Source of the DNA: Agarophyton chilense
Taxonomy: Eukaryota; Rhodophyta; Florideophyceae; Gracilariales; Gracilariaceae
Reading direction: 5' to 3'
Assembly: GCA_030374765.1 (NCBI GenBank)
Contig: JARGXX010000043.1
Location: forward strand, 56,829 to 120,828
Length of the DNA: 64,000 nt
Each line of letters opens with the position of its first letter. Position 1 is the stretch's first letter. The notes below the pieces were generated by a model. It was not told the DNA's origin. It ran no database searches and saw only the letters and a program-made list of their open reading frames with translations. Positions 40,026 through 51,932 of this stretch are shown in pieces. The translations under genes and the position numbers were made by a program.

Positions 40026-40440
40026 CTATGAAGAACTTTGGTGTTGTTGACGTGTCGCGATTTGCGCTCATCGCACGTGACGCAAAAGGTTGGGCACCAA
40101 GAGGAGTTCCGCGCTGTGTCGGATGCCCCCAGACTCTTTGACGAAGTCTGGTATTCTTTACTATATAGTAGTCTCTGGTGCTCCAAGAACAGCTCGTGGG
40201 TTGCGCTTCTAGATTTTCTATGATGCGTGCGCTGCGTAGATGTCGCTGTCATCCAGCAGCTGTCTACTTCGAGGTCCTACGCAGTCCAAGCGCCTGCATC
40301 TCAATCCCGACTGCAGTCCACTCTGGGCTGCAGTTGCGCTATTTCATCCCAGTTTCGCAGCACTCCGATTTGTGGTGCACCTACGCATCCCAGATGTGCT
40401 CGTGGGTGGTCAACAGTCCCCTTATGACCAAAATTTCGAA
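40026..40440. other. 3' flank of GypB2
   Basis: No gene recognised; partner of 6590-7019. Confidence 0.3.
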
Positions 40441-43047
40441 AGGAATATGGAAGGTTGGTCATAAAAAGTTGACCGGTCTCTTTTGTCTTGTTGTACCGTC
40501 CTTTCTGACTTGTTCCGGATATTCTTCTACCAAGTCTGGTACATCGTGTTGTAGCCTTTCCAATAAGACCTAGTAAGTTTCGCTGCCTTCAAAGCCTTTC
40601 TATTTTACCAAGATGTCCAATACACCGTCTTCCTTTATGATATTCTGGAAATTTCCGAACACCAGTAGCTCGTTCTCTTGATAATAAAGGAGATTTAGAA
40701 GGTCTTCGGTTATTTGAAAATTCTTGTTTCGGGAAAACTTTAACCGACGGCCTTGCACTAGTTCCTTCTTTCCTGTAAGCAACTATTCTTTTTCGGAGAT
40801 GTATTCACCATTGCAGCTTGTCACTCGATATGGACCTGTCCATTATAGCGAGAGTTTCCTTTTCATTTTCTTCTGTAGCAATTCTTTCAACACAAAGTCC
40901 CTCTCAGAAAATTTCACCTTGCGTACTCCCGTTTTCTTCTTGGGTGATTCTACCGCTGCTTTTCGTTTCCCGTTAGAAGCTGTGGCGAATTTCCGGTGCA
41001 TGCGCTTCATTGCTTCTCTGCACCGGTCGAATTATCGCAATTTCCTAATCTGTGCCTCGGTGATGGACACAATTTCCAACTCTCCTTTGCGTTCAGTGAG
41101 TCCGGCGAACGGGCCATCCTGCTTCAGCCCGATAAATACTTCGAGTGGACATTGATTCTTCAATCGCTTCAACGGGGAGTTCTTCAGTGCTGACTGCACC
41201 AGTGACATCGCCCTGGGCCATGAGGCGAATGGAAGCTGAAACTCTGACAGTAGTGCTATTGCCGCTCTTGCTAGCTCTCTGCACACTACCTCAAATATAC
41301 CGTTGCTCCACGGTGCGTAGGCCAGGGTTTAATGATGCTGAGTGTGCAAATGATCCTTGAGACTACATGTCACTTTGTTCTTAGAATGACTGGCTTGATA
41401 TGAGACCCATATCCTCGAAGTTCAGAAGGCGGCGAACCATTCTGTAAACAGTTCAGAGGTTACTTCAGCCGTTGCTTCGGTTGTAAGTTCGAGTTATAGA
41501 TAGCCGAAGAAATCGTCTTTGATCACCAGAACGTAGATGTGATGTTTTTCTCCGTTTCAAATATAGCAGTAGTCGAAATGGATTACTTCGTCCGGTTACG
41601 TTGCGTAGATTGCAAACCCCAACAGGCCTGGGCACGATAAATCTTGGCCAAATATGGAGGCAGTGAATACAGGATGCCACGAAGTCGTTCACATCTTTGT
41701 CCATACAGTCTCACCAAGAGTGTGTCTCGATGTTTGCCTTTTTCACTTCCTTTGCTCGGTGTCCTGTGGATCTGGTGTGTGCTGCGATTAAAACTCTTAG
41801 CTTACACAGTGTGTCTGACTTCGGTACCCATATAAGCCCTCAAATGTTTTGCAAAATGCCTTTGTTCTGCTTGAAACTGCTGGGTGGCTTCTCGGGACTG
41901 CTACTTTGTGTGTTCTCCAGGTTTTTGAGTTTGGGCCAGTCAAGTTTCGGCTTCAGTTCGGGGCTTATTGGCGCCATGAGAACAGTCTTGCATGCCCTTA
42001 GAATGGCTACTTTGAAATTTTCAGGACTTTTTAAGGCCCAACGTGTCATAATATCCGCCTAAACATTCCGTTCCTCCGGTAGATGCTGTATGATATAACT
42101 GAAACGGTTGAGCTTCAATGCCCACCTCATCAGCTTGCTGGGCGGGTGGCGTGGTGTGCCGGTGGTTCAATTGGGTCGTCTTTCGTGTCTCTGTAGGATA
42201 CACCACTGTAGTTACCCTTCTCAGTAGGTACACCGAGGCGGCTGATACGCATACCGTTAATCGCCGGACCGACCTTCTCGAGGTGGTCGTCTAGGTTGAA
42301 TTCTATCGCATTGAGCAGGGGCCGTCCAAGAATCACCCGTTTCATACTCTGATCCGTAATGAAGAACTCTACTCCATGCGGAAGTATAGGTATCTTCTTC
42401 CTGGGCAGGGTTATTACCAGCGGCACCGTCACGCTTTACTTTGATGTGAACATCATTAGGGCTTCTGCAGTGCCCCTCAAGAGCAGTCTCGAGTTCGATG
42501 GATTCAGGGATATCGATGACTTCCAAGTTGCTTCCCGCAATGATTTGCTTCATCAAGTCTTTTGATATAGCACTGTAGTCGGCGCCAGAGTCTCCAATCG
42601 CGTCTGCTGCAACTCGATCGTCGATTAAAATGCTTTACCTTTCATTGCTGCTCGGATGGCTTGATAAACGGGCGACTTCGATGCTCCTCTTCCCCCGCTT
42701 TTCTGCGAAGAAATAGTCCAGGAGCTGCTTCCGTTCGTCAGCGGAGGTAATACTACAGTATTGAATTCGGTGCTATTTTTCGCACTTCCTGTTCAGGCAA
42801 GGCCTCGTCCACACAGGACCGTCTGCGGCGGTTTTCTGTGCTCCTTAATTCGAAGAATCTCGTTTCGAACGTTTGAGACTGCGCTCTATATATTCGGGTT
42901 CACTCTTCTTCGAAACGTTTCCTCCGTCGCGCTCGTGTCTTCGCTTTATCTGCGCTCGTGCAGTTTCGCCGTTATTCACTTCGATGGGAAGAGAGCTGGC
43001 GCGTTTCATAAAATAGGATATGCTTGCCTTTTGTAACGCAATGACGC
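40441..43047 (-). pseudogene. GypB2 gypsy element, decayed (gag, protease, RNase H tail, integrase, chromodomain)
   Basis: Partner of GypB1, differing by roughly 5-12 percent. The chromodomain region (40441-40640) has two stops. Integrase C-part 40600-40782; core 41032-41286; zinc site CIHC in 41465-41704 (DKDVNDFVASCIHCLHIWPR). The second catalytic Asp is Tyr as in GypB1. RNase H tail 41840-42120. Protease 42130-42600 keeps the active-site DSGADYS (DSG at 42584-42592). Gag 42630-43047 has several stops but retains CLNRKCEK. The RT is absent with the same junction as in GypB1. Confidence 0.8.
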
Positions 43048-43476
43048 GTGGGTCAGCGTACGGGTCTCGACCGGTGGTAGCGTGGTAGAGCGAATCCTAA
43101 GGTCCGAATTCTTAACGGCGGCACTCCCAGAGCACTCGGTGCAATTTCTGGCGTTTACAGCGTAGTCCTACAGGTCGGTGCTACAGAAACCATGGCTTGA
43201 AGACCAAAGGGTGGAACTAATATAGCAAAGGGGGTTCTTTAGTATCCTAACTGTGCCTACCTTACTCTAAGGGAGAAGCATCGCTCGAGCCAAGAAGATA
43301 GTACTGGCGAGGGGCTGAGATCTCCCTGGCTCTGTAATGCTAATCTATGAAACAAATTAAAATAAACAAATAATCTGCCTGAGTCCAGATGATATCGGCC
43401 AGTCCACGTGGCGTCTGTAAGATCCCTCAGGGCCCGGCGGCTTACAAGGCTCAAACGTTATCGTCGCTTCTTCACA
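43032..43476 (-). repeat. GypB LTR, copy 3 (5' LTR of GypB2)
   Basis: 445 bp, TGTGAAGAAG...GCGTTACA on the minus strand. Aligns end to end with 2827-3274 and 9590-10035. Confidence 0.75.
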
Positions 43477-44530
43477 TATCTCCCTCCTTAGGATTCGGCC
43501 GTTACGGAGAAATCAAGATGGACTCATGAATGACTCAGTGGACGCGAGCACTTCGTTGCTCCCGGTACCATTGGGTGTGACGGGACGTCGCGTGGTCATC
43601 GCCTACGGGGAGGCGTGGAATGGTGAGCTGACCATTGGTGCCGAAGGAAAATTAATTTGCCTAAGGACTGAAACTCCCGCGCGCCGTAGACATTGGCCAT
43701 AGATAGAACGCCGGCGTATTCCTCGTGGCGCGGTATCGCGGTGATCCCTTGGCTTATTCTCCCCTGAAGGTCATTGGAGCCGTCCTTAGTCTCCGCTCTT
43801 ACTTTGGCGACCATCCGGGCTTCATCCATCGTGGTTTACGCCTGTCAGTACGCTCAGGTCAATTCCATTCTTCTTCTCATAGTAGTAATTTTTCATTGGT
43901 CGCGCGCGATGCCGAACTCGCCTTTTAAGCCCGTTGGATACACCATTCTCCCTCCAGACTATGTCGCTTCCGTCGGCTCTCCTATCTATTTCCTGGCTGA
44001 GCAGCCTGTGGACAGCGGCACCATGGCTTCGAAAAACCAAACGGAGAGCTCCTCAAAATACCAAGTGGCTTACGAACGTCCCAGGGACCGCTGTGACCAT
44101 ACAATGGGACGGAATCAGCGGGTAGTGCATCATGCCATTCTTTCGTACTCTGTGAAAGAATACCAAAGGTTCTTTCATATGTATCTGGATGCCCGAAGGT
44201 TTGCCAAGATACCCGATTTCCGGAAGGGTTGCAAGAACGCGCCCAGCGTCTCGTTGTATAATAGATGGCTGTATTTTCCTGTGGATCCGCGTTCGCCGAC
44301 GCGATGTCGAACTCTAATTCAAGCCGACATGCCGTAAGTTCGCAGCGGGAAAGAAGCCGAATACCAGTTCAAGGTGAACAAACTTCTTTTGGACCTATAA
44401 ACGGAGTTCATATTGATTTATATGCGATTTTCTCCAGGGGGTCACGATCTTTTTGCGATTATATGCTTCCGGCAGCCGTATGACCGCCTGTTTTTGGGTT
44501 TCCAATATGGTGTATCGGAACGACATACAC
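43477..44530 (+). pseudogene. Unrecognised decayed plus-strand coding region, copy 2
   Basis: Partner of 10036-11060. The best-preserved part is 43774-44337: MPNSPFKPVGYTILPPDYVA, KYQVAYERPRDRCDHTMGRN, HHAILSYSVKEYQRFFHMYL and NAPSVSLYNRWLYFPVDPRS. After TAA at about 44335 the frame goes on with EAEYQFKVNKLLLDL. Comparison of the two copies gives a protein of more than 300 residues with no recognised homologue. It could be a capsid-like or host gene. Confidence 0.45.
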
Positions 44531-44539
44531 GAGTTCGAT

Positions 44540-44770
44540 GGTCGTTCGCGTCAATCCTTAGGGTTCTTCTTTGTTGGCATCAGGTGAAGTTTCACGAACA
44601 CACAAATACAACATATAAACGTGCGCAATACATTCGAAAAACTGTTGCCACGCCATAATGTCAACGAGTCATGGTACAGACACTAAGAATAAAGACACCA
44701 AAACGTTGGGCATTCGCATCAAGAGAAGATGGATTGCATCAACATGACCATTCTAATACTCTTCCTTCTT
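44540..44770 (-). repeat. CopA2 3' LTR remnant
   Basis: Partner of 11766-11998, without the adjacent solo LTR. The minus-strand purine tract GAAGAAGGAAGAG precedes TATTAGAATGG. Confidence 0.55.
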
Positions 44771-45571
44771 CAACCAAAGTTTTGCTCGGATCTTTTTGTT
44801 TCCGAAATATCCTGAGAGTTGAAGATGAGTTTGTCAGTAAATAGCGTAAGCTGGAGAGCATCTGTCTTCTTGGTGAGTAGATCTGCAAGGTTGGAGTTGC
44901 CAGGAACCCAAGATATTTTGTCCACTGCACCAGTCTGAAATTCATATTGGACGCAGCTAACGTCTCCGCGAATAGACTTGTCAATAGAGTTTTTCTGCAT
45001 CAAGAGTGGTGTGAATAAATCCTTTGATTCAACTGCAATTCTCAGTTTAACATCCAAATCTGACAGCTCCGGGTATGCCTTCTTTGCTTAAGACGGTTCT
45101 TAAGTCATCTTCGCTACCATGAGGTGCTATTCGTTCTTTTAGCTTCAAAGAGCCATGGTCATTAGTCTTGATTTTGTAAAGTGTGTGACTATTGATTATA
45201 TTTGAGTTCGGAGGAACTTCGTCGTGTGTGACAGGGCGCACAGTCTTGATGAAGGTTTCCTCTTCTAACTTGTATGCATTGACTAGAGGGTATTGGTGGA
45301 ACCCTTGTGCGTGGTGCTTGAGGAATGGCTTATTCCCGAAATGCTTTACCATTGACGACTGAACAGCTTTCTCAGTGCTAGTGACTTGTAAATCAGGCAG
45401 TGTTGAACTAGAGCTAGAGCTAGCTGTAAGTGCATTGTTGTAGTTCCAAACTTCCTTTATCATATCTAGGAGTTCTTTGTCGCCGTCCTCATAATAGTTG
45501 TTTAGACGACCATCTTCGTCTGCTGAATGCACAGTTCCTGGATAAAAATGCGCAGCCATGGGCCAGAGCAC
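44770..45571 (-). pseudogene. CopA2 Tudor-like domain, RT N-part and RNase H end joined by deletion
   Basis: The Tudor-like domain is 45434-45571 (VLWPMAAHFYPGTVHSADED, NYYEDGDKELLDMIKEVW). RT N-part follows (LYKIKTNDHGSLKLKERIAP) until a junction at 45080/45081 where about 1.01 kb present in CopA1 (12311-13321) is missing, removing the RT active site and most of RNase H. The RNase H end (KISWVPGNSNLADLLTKKTD) is read in another frame at 44770-45057. Confidence 0.8.
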
Positions 45572-45677
45572 TGAAACAATGTGTCCAACTGACGGTTTAT
45601 CATACGGAGAGTCCGTCGATAGTACATCATCAGCAGCTGCATTCTCATGATACGATGTAGCCTGGGAGTCAAAACAT

Positions 45678-46637
45678 CTACTTGGTACTATATTCCGGAC
45701 TTGCTTCGGCAGTCGTTACAGGCAACGTGCCTGCAGAACTACGCTGTTCAATAGAGAGTTCATCTACCGAGCCCATTCCTTCCTGTACTAGTTGGGCGAA
45801 GCTCTCTTTAGAAAGTGCTGGCCAGGTATCTTCAAAGGCGGCAATAATTTCCCGACCCTTGCGTCCTGGAACGGTCACTGAGCGAGCAGCTCTGTTGACT
45901 AAGAGGATCGGTTTGGGATCCGTCCACTTTCCTCTCTTTTCATAGTCTTTCTTTTGGTTGACTTCAACAAAGTCACCAACTGCGATTGGTGGTTCAGTCA
46001 CAGAATTTGAGCGAAGAATTAGCGCTAGTTTGCGGCGTTCTTGTAGCTGGTCACGAGCAATGCGAACATCGTCAGGTATAGCAGTTTTGTTAGGCTCGGC
46101 GGCAATAGGATTTGAGAAGCCTTTCGCTAGTTCAAATGCAGACAAGGTGTTGTTACCGTAAAGATCGTTAGAAATACACAGAGGCTTGTATGCAGCTACT
46201 TTGGGGTCAAACTCGGAACCAGCATCCTCTTTTAGGTTAATAAAGATGCTGCGAAAGATGTTATGCTTAGACACTATCGCATTTTTCGAGTGCCTGCCAG
46301 GAGGCACTCGATGAATCGGTATTCCAAGCTTCTTGGCGTAGCGCTTGAACGATCCGACTTGGAAGGCTTTGTCTGCACGAATAGAGTCAGGGTACCAGAA
46401 CTGGGATAACCAGGAGGCTTCAAAGGCAAAAATAGCCTCTGTAAGACTTGTTGAAGTTACTACAAGAGCACTTGAATATCTTGTAATTAGATCCATCAAG
46501 TGCATTTGCAGCATCTCATCAAAAAAAAGATCGACACATAAAACCTCGTTGTAGTTCTTAGAAAGGGAACTAATGGAGACCTTGAGACTGGGCTGCGGCA
46601 CCGCTGCGGAGCGACAAGCAGTGCAGCGATTGATCAT
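45678..46637 (-). pseudogene. CopA2 integrase
   Basis: 319-residue frame, longer than in CopA1 because the poly-A run is one or two bases shorter. CTAC half of the zinc site, first Asp in EVLCVDLFF, second Asp in SIRADKAF, Glu replaced by Val (AIVSKH). C-terminal domain RGKWTDPKPILLVNRAARSV. Almost identical with CopA1. Confidence 0.82.
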
Positions 46638-46646
46638 TTCCGTGAG

Positions 46647-46868
46647 CTACGACTTTACGGTCTCAATCCAGATTCCATTCCTCTCTAGCAAGAGCTTGTA
46701 GTCACTATAGCTTGCATGGCCACATACGTGTTTGTAGGCCTTGTCTATAATCTTCTTTACATCACACCATGGTGTGGTGTCAAGAGTTACTGCAGAGGCT
46801 CGAAAGAGTAGAGCCGTCATTGCAGTGAGATGTAAAGATTCCCAATGCCGAGTAGCTAAGGAAGCCAT
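46647..46868 (-). pseudogene. CopA2 integrase zinc-binding segment
   Basis: As in CopA1 (KHVCGHASYSDYKLLLERNG) and ended by the same TAG. Confidence 0.7.
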
Positions 46869-46947
46869 TATTGATTATGGAAAGGTGGTCTCGGTGTCCG
46901 TGAGAGACGAACATAAGTGCATTTCTGCCTATGTGCTCGGTATTAGC

Positions 46948-48247
46948 TTATCGAGTCACGTTTCTTCCAATGACCCACTGGGGTGATCCGTCTAGAACAA
47001 GGTGCTTGATCCGAACTGAATTACCGTGGTCAGATGTCGCAGTGAGGGCAATTGATCCTAGTATGTGACGTGCTGAACTGGTGTGCCGGCCAGTTCCGTA
47101 CTGCCAGTGCGTGTGTCCGTTGAGTGCCAGGGGTATGGCATCTAGCTTCGGGTTAGCTGGCAATCCGATGTGATCGGCTAGTAAGTTCAGTTCTATTTAT
47201 CCAGTTGCGGAGAACGATGCTTCGTCGTCAAGCAGTGGTCCGAGTTCGACCAGAGATGTATCGGTACTGGCGGATGAGCTAGTCAGAGTTGCCATATTAA
47301 ATGAGACAGTCTTCCTCTTAGACTTGTCTCTGCTGTGCTGATCATGGTAAGGTGTGTTTCCAGTGCAATTAGAGTGACGACCGTTTTCTTTGGACCCAGA
47401 TGGGCCATGAAATGACTTCATATGCGATGGGAATGAGCTGTCGGGATAGTGGTTGCGCCTCCAGTGTCCATATTTTCTGCATTCATCACAGGGATACTTT
47501 AAAATGGAAGATTGTCCCTTGTAACGGCTTCTGTGACTGCGAAGATGTTCTCGAGTATGGCTTGTTCTAGCAGAGCTGGCAACAAGCGATCCAATTTCGC
47601 TGTTTGGGGAGGTCTTATCGCAGTGCTTAATGACCGAGGCTACTGATTGATCCGTTATAGAGTTGATAAACTCTTCATTCGACGACTGCAAAATGAGGTT
47701 CTCATCAGATGATTCGCCTGCTGCCATAACGGAAACCCGTTTGGAGTCATCAATGGCGGAATTAGATAGTAGCATTAAAGCAGTAATGCACTCGGGTAGC
47801 CTGATAGTAGAAGATATGGAGTTGAACTTTGGAACTTGTGTCGAGAATCGAGACTCGAAGTTCTTCATGGTCTCGGTGCTGCAACGGCGAGTATTCCATA
47901 GCATATTGAGCGCGGGAAGCTTCACTTACTATAGAGAGGGCATCCTTCTGATATATATTGCCCACGAAGAAGTCTACTTCCCAATCTTCAATCAGCTCAG
48001 TCTGTGACATTCCAGTGCGAAGATCTTTTGCACGGCCATAAAATTGAGATTTGATACAAACAGCCTGCATTGCTGTCGGCATCTTGCTGCTATTAGAGTC
48101 TGGGAGAGTTTTGTGAAACGTCTGCCAGAGCTTGACTGCATCTTGATATTCTTCCTGGTCACCCCTCCCATCAGTCCATGGAGGGGATCTCACATCCCAG
48201 GAGAACTTGGTCCTAGACGAAAAGTTGGCTTAGAATGCTGGGCCCAT
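46948..48247 (-). pseudogene. CopA2 gag and protease
   Basis: Gag ATG at 48245-48247 in the primer site, TAA at codon 6. Frames 47762-48193 and 47197-47925 carry gag with the CDECRKYGHWRRNH knuckle. The protease site is LLDDEASFS, then TAA at about 47197 and the remaining frame 46948-47163 to QWVIGRNVTR. A few single-base differences from CopA1. Confidence 0.8.
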
Positions 48248-48250
48248 CAC
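48236..48250 (-). promoter_or_regulatory. CopA2 primer-binding site overlapping gag ATG
   Basis: Identical to the CopA1 site at 16477-16491. Confidence 0.7.
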
Positions 48251-48570
48251 TAAAAAAAATTAGACTGCGCCTTCGTGCTTGGTCGAGCTAGTCGACTGAG
48301 AACGACAAATTCAAGTGCTTTCTGTCAGTGTAAAACAAATTCCACATTGAGAGAGAGGTCTCTACCTCTTCCCGCTGGTTTACCAACTACAAACATGGTG
48401 ATTTGTAAGGACACACAATTACAACATATAAGCGTGCGCAATACATTACAAAAACTGTTGCCACGAAATAATATCAACGAGTCACGGTACAGCCATTAAG
48501 AATACAAATACGAAAAGATGGGGCGGTTGCATCAAGAGAAGGTCAGTTTCATCAACCTACCATTCTAATA
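48251..48570 (-). repeat. CopA2 5' LTR (presumed)
   Basis: Practically identical with 16492-16811. Confidence 0.5.
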
Positions 48571-49945
48571 GAAGCATTCACGTTAGTCGGTTATCACAGT
48601 TTTTATGAATATAATCCGTTCATTGTAACAATTCCTATCATTGTCGATGACAGTACACATTCATCTTTAGTGCTCAGTCTGCTTTTTCCCTTAATAAGAT
48701 TTCTACACCAATCGTGCATTTGACTAACTTTACTTCTTCAATCAACACTTTTCTTTGAAAAACAAAGTATTGAGAGTGCTACCAAATAAAAGAAGAAGCT
48801 TATTTATCTTCGTAATCATCTTCGAGAACTCATACAAGTGCGTACGTTAAGTTTTTTTCAAACTCTTTGTAAGATTTTAAGTTGTGGTCGAGATCTGTTT
48901 GGCTACGTTTCCCCTTTCCAAAACAGTTTTAACACTACAGTCAAAGAACGTGGTATTTCTTTGTCATCGCAGATATTTCGAAATATTTACAGTGCTTCCT
49001 TCCAGTTATCAGTAGTTGTTTCGTTATGAATATTTAAAGGAGCCTGCCAATTTGGGCAAACTGTATATCAGATGAGACGTTCAGTCTAACCAGAGCTAGG
49101 GCTGCCCGCACATGGGAAGAGAGGCGGCCTGAGCCGGAAGCAGCCACTAGTATTGCGTGCTTTTTCTCAGCCGTTCCACTGGCTTTGGCTCAGCCGTGCC
49201 ATCGTCTCATAACTCGCTTCGGCACGAGAACTCTCAGTAAAAATAATAGAGAAAGCTGGCCGCTGCTTCCAACTGCGAACAGATCCAGCACTGTTTGTGC
49301 AGCCAATGAGAAAGGAGCCACTGACGTCTTTTCATTGGCTGCCCGCCGTAGTAGGAACGGTCAGGTGGTCGCCGGCGCCTCCACTTAATGAGCCCGAGAA
49401 TCGCGACGCTCCCGTACTTAATCCCGGACTCTGTTCACATCCTCGTATGGTGCGACTCACACATCTTCAGTCGTAGCTTCAGTCTCAGCTTCACTCACAG
49501 CTTCAGCCGCAGCTTCAACAGCACCTCGAGCAAATAGCTTCAGCGGGTTTTTGCAGTGTTCCCAAGCGCGACTCAAACAACTATCTCAGTCGCAGCTTTA
49601 ACAGCAGCTTCAGCTCCAGTGTCAGATTCTTCAGCCAAGGAAATGTTTGAGCTTTTGCCTTCGTATCGTCTTTCGGACGAAATACCCATGAAAGCACCCA
49701 GAGACCAATAGCCCATTTTACAAGCCGAGGGGATGCTTCGGCTATGAGATGCTCGCTTGAGCTTTACCATCTTGTGAATCTCAGAACTGCCCTCGGTTGT
49801 AATCGGATATGTACATTTCTACGGAGCGCTACAACTATCTACTGCACCAAACTCACCTTCAGACCTCCATGTCGTCCCCATCGGCACCTTGCGACACATT
49901 ACCATCTTCCGCATCTCCTGAATCGGTCTCTGTACTGCTCACAAC
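48571..49945. other. Spacer between CopA2 and RB pseudogene
   Basis: Partner of 16812-18186, including the CTTCAG-rich tract near 49460-49640. No gene recognised. Confidence 0.35.
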
Positions 49946-51208
49946 TCAACTTGATCTTCCGATGACTTCTTGCACCTCCCGCCGCACTGCGGTACATCTT
50001 GCGTCGGCAACCGGCCCATCGAAACTCAGTGGTCGATACCGTCTTCTCTCCCAGCTTCTGTGACTCACTGCAACATTTCCGATAGGACTTTCCCCAAAGG
50101 CGAATGGTGACCGAGTACCCGGTGTCATTGAACCCAGATCGTTGCCTTGACTTCTCCGCACGCTGTGCTGTCAACTCAGAGCCATATTCCTCGTTGACGG
50201 TGACATGAGAGAAACAAAAATCGATCCGATTTGTTTTGGGGATCTTTGTGTCTTCATGATGCGCATAGCACTCTGCAATAATTTACGATCAATATCCCCA
50301 AACATTTTCTTTTGTTCCCTTCCCTGACGGCGGCTTGCCCGTCTGGAAAGGTCATTCAAACCTTCTGAAGCTTGGTCGTCTGCCTTACTCGCTCGCAATG
50401 CTTCCGCTAATCTCTTTGCATCTCGGCCTTCAATATCTTCGCCCGTCAGTACGATGAAGTTGCTCATGTAAGGCACAAACACTTCGTTATAGAAGCGAAT
50501 GATATCGCCTGTCTCTTCAGCCGTCGATTCCGGTCGTGGCCCACTATCATCGGCAGCATCTTCCGCCAACAAATGCCCGAAATCTCCGAGAAAAATGTTA
50601 CGGGACACTGGTGGAGAATTGCTCAGAAATGTGGAATCACTTGTGTGCTCCAATTGATTGTAGTGCCACACGATATGGCGGAACTGCAGTTGGATATGTT
50701 GGATCTTGGCCACGCCATCTATCACAAACAGGATGATCAAGTCAATATGTCTGTTGACTGTCAAATTCCATCTGCACCACAGAGCATACTGCACGCTTTT
50801 CCACACTGCCGAACGAAGGTTGGTGGGGCCAAGTCTTCCTAACAAATCCCCTATTCTAGTGCTTGCCAGGGCAAACAATTTTTCAAAAAAGAAGTCTAGA
50901 ACTCTTGCTCTGGCTTCAACATCTCCGTACAGTCGTTCCGGACGCCCCATTTCTTTCAACCTTAGTGTGATCATCGCCTTTGTTTCTATACGTTGTCCTT
51001 CTTCGATCTTCTGCTTTTGCGGCGTAATCGGGGATTGTTCTACACTTTCTGGCTGTTCATTATGTTCTGGTGACTGATCGGACATCTGTGTGTTCACCAA
51101 CACTCGCTCCGACAAATTTCTCTTTTGGTTAGAACGGTTTCTGCTCATCTTGCGTACAAAGGAAATCTCGACTACATGCTTGAAGAACTCGTACCAGAGG
51201 CGAGTCAT
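49946..51208 (-). pseudogene. Retinoblastoma-related pocket protein copy 2: B box and C-terminus
   Basis: A 345-residue open frame (50171-51208) holds the linker and the full pocket B box: VLDFFFEKLFALASTRIGDL (residues 103-122), NRHIDLIILFVIDGVAKI (152-169) and DIIRFYNEVFVPY (235-247). A TGA (50171-50173) interrupts it. The same frame continues with RSPFAFGESPIGN to 49946. RB pocket proteins bind E2F/DP and LxCxE partners in the nucleus. Upstream the A box and N-terminus are present but broken (51209-53227). Part up to 50824 is the partner of copy 1. Confidence 0.75.
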
Positions 51209-51932
51209 GTCTCCATGCCATCCATTCTAGAATACGAGCGTCACAGCTATTCGAATGATTAACCAAGCGATGTGGCATCTGTGGTACAAGGGTATAGAAT
51301 GTTTACAGCGCCTCGTAAGCTCAAAGGGTGATACATTGAACGCACGATAGGCAACTGTGAAAACGTGAAGATCCCTTCTACCCTAGGCATAGACAGCGGT
51401 ATCCCACGCGAAAGTGAGAAAGCTTTTGTGTAGGATGTAGTTGTGAAGTACATTGCTATTAAACTTTTCAGGCTGTTCGCGTAGCCGACGAAGTTCCTTC
51501 TCGAGAATACCTTTGATGGTTGAGAAACAGATAGCCAGAGCTTCACGTTTGTACCGGGAATTATTCAGATCCGTAATCACGTCACAAGGCATCAGAGTAC
51601 CGTCTGCCAACATCAATGATAGCGTATAATGGGCGACCACCCCCAGTGACCCTTCTCAGATCGTGCGATATAGCCACACTTTCTGGCGGGCATGTGAGAC
51701 ACGTTTCGCTTCGAGTTTCTGGTCGTTTCTGCTTCAGCTCACTGATCCATGTTGCAGATCGATTGTTGTCAGTGCCGGGAGTGAGAGCAATGTTTGATGA
51801 TGGAGGTATAGGAGGCACGATAGTCGTACAGTGCGGCGTAACGACAGCTACTGTGGCCAGTGCCTCCAATGCATCAGGGTGAGTGGACAGATAGCGTGAG
51901 AAGCGATCCTGGAATGACAGTGACGAATGCAT
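51209..51932 (-). pseudogene. RB-related pseudogene copy 2: A box
   Basis: In one frame from the B-box ORF upstream: FNVSPFELTRRCKH, interrupted by two TAG codons (after LVF and after AVYA), and KREALAICFSTIKGILEKEL followed by SNVLHNYILHKSFLTFAWDT. This matches the cyclin-fold helices of the RB A box (cf. the helix preceding a FHR-LLAC motif in RB proteins). Frame 51582-51932 upstream (STHPDALEALATVAVVTPHC, TPGTDNNRSATWISEL) resembles the start of the A box. A frameshift lies near 51630. Confidence 0.65.
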
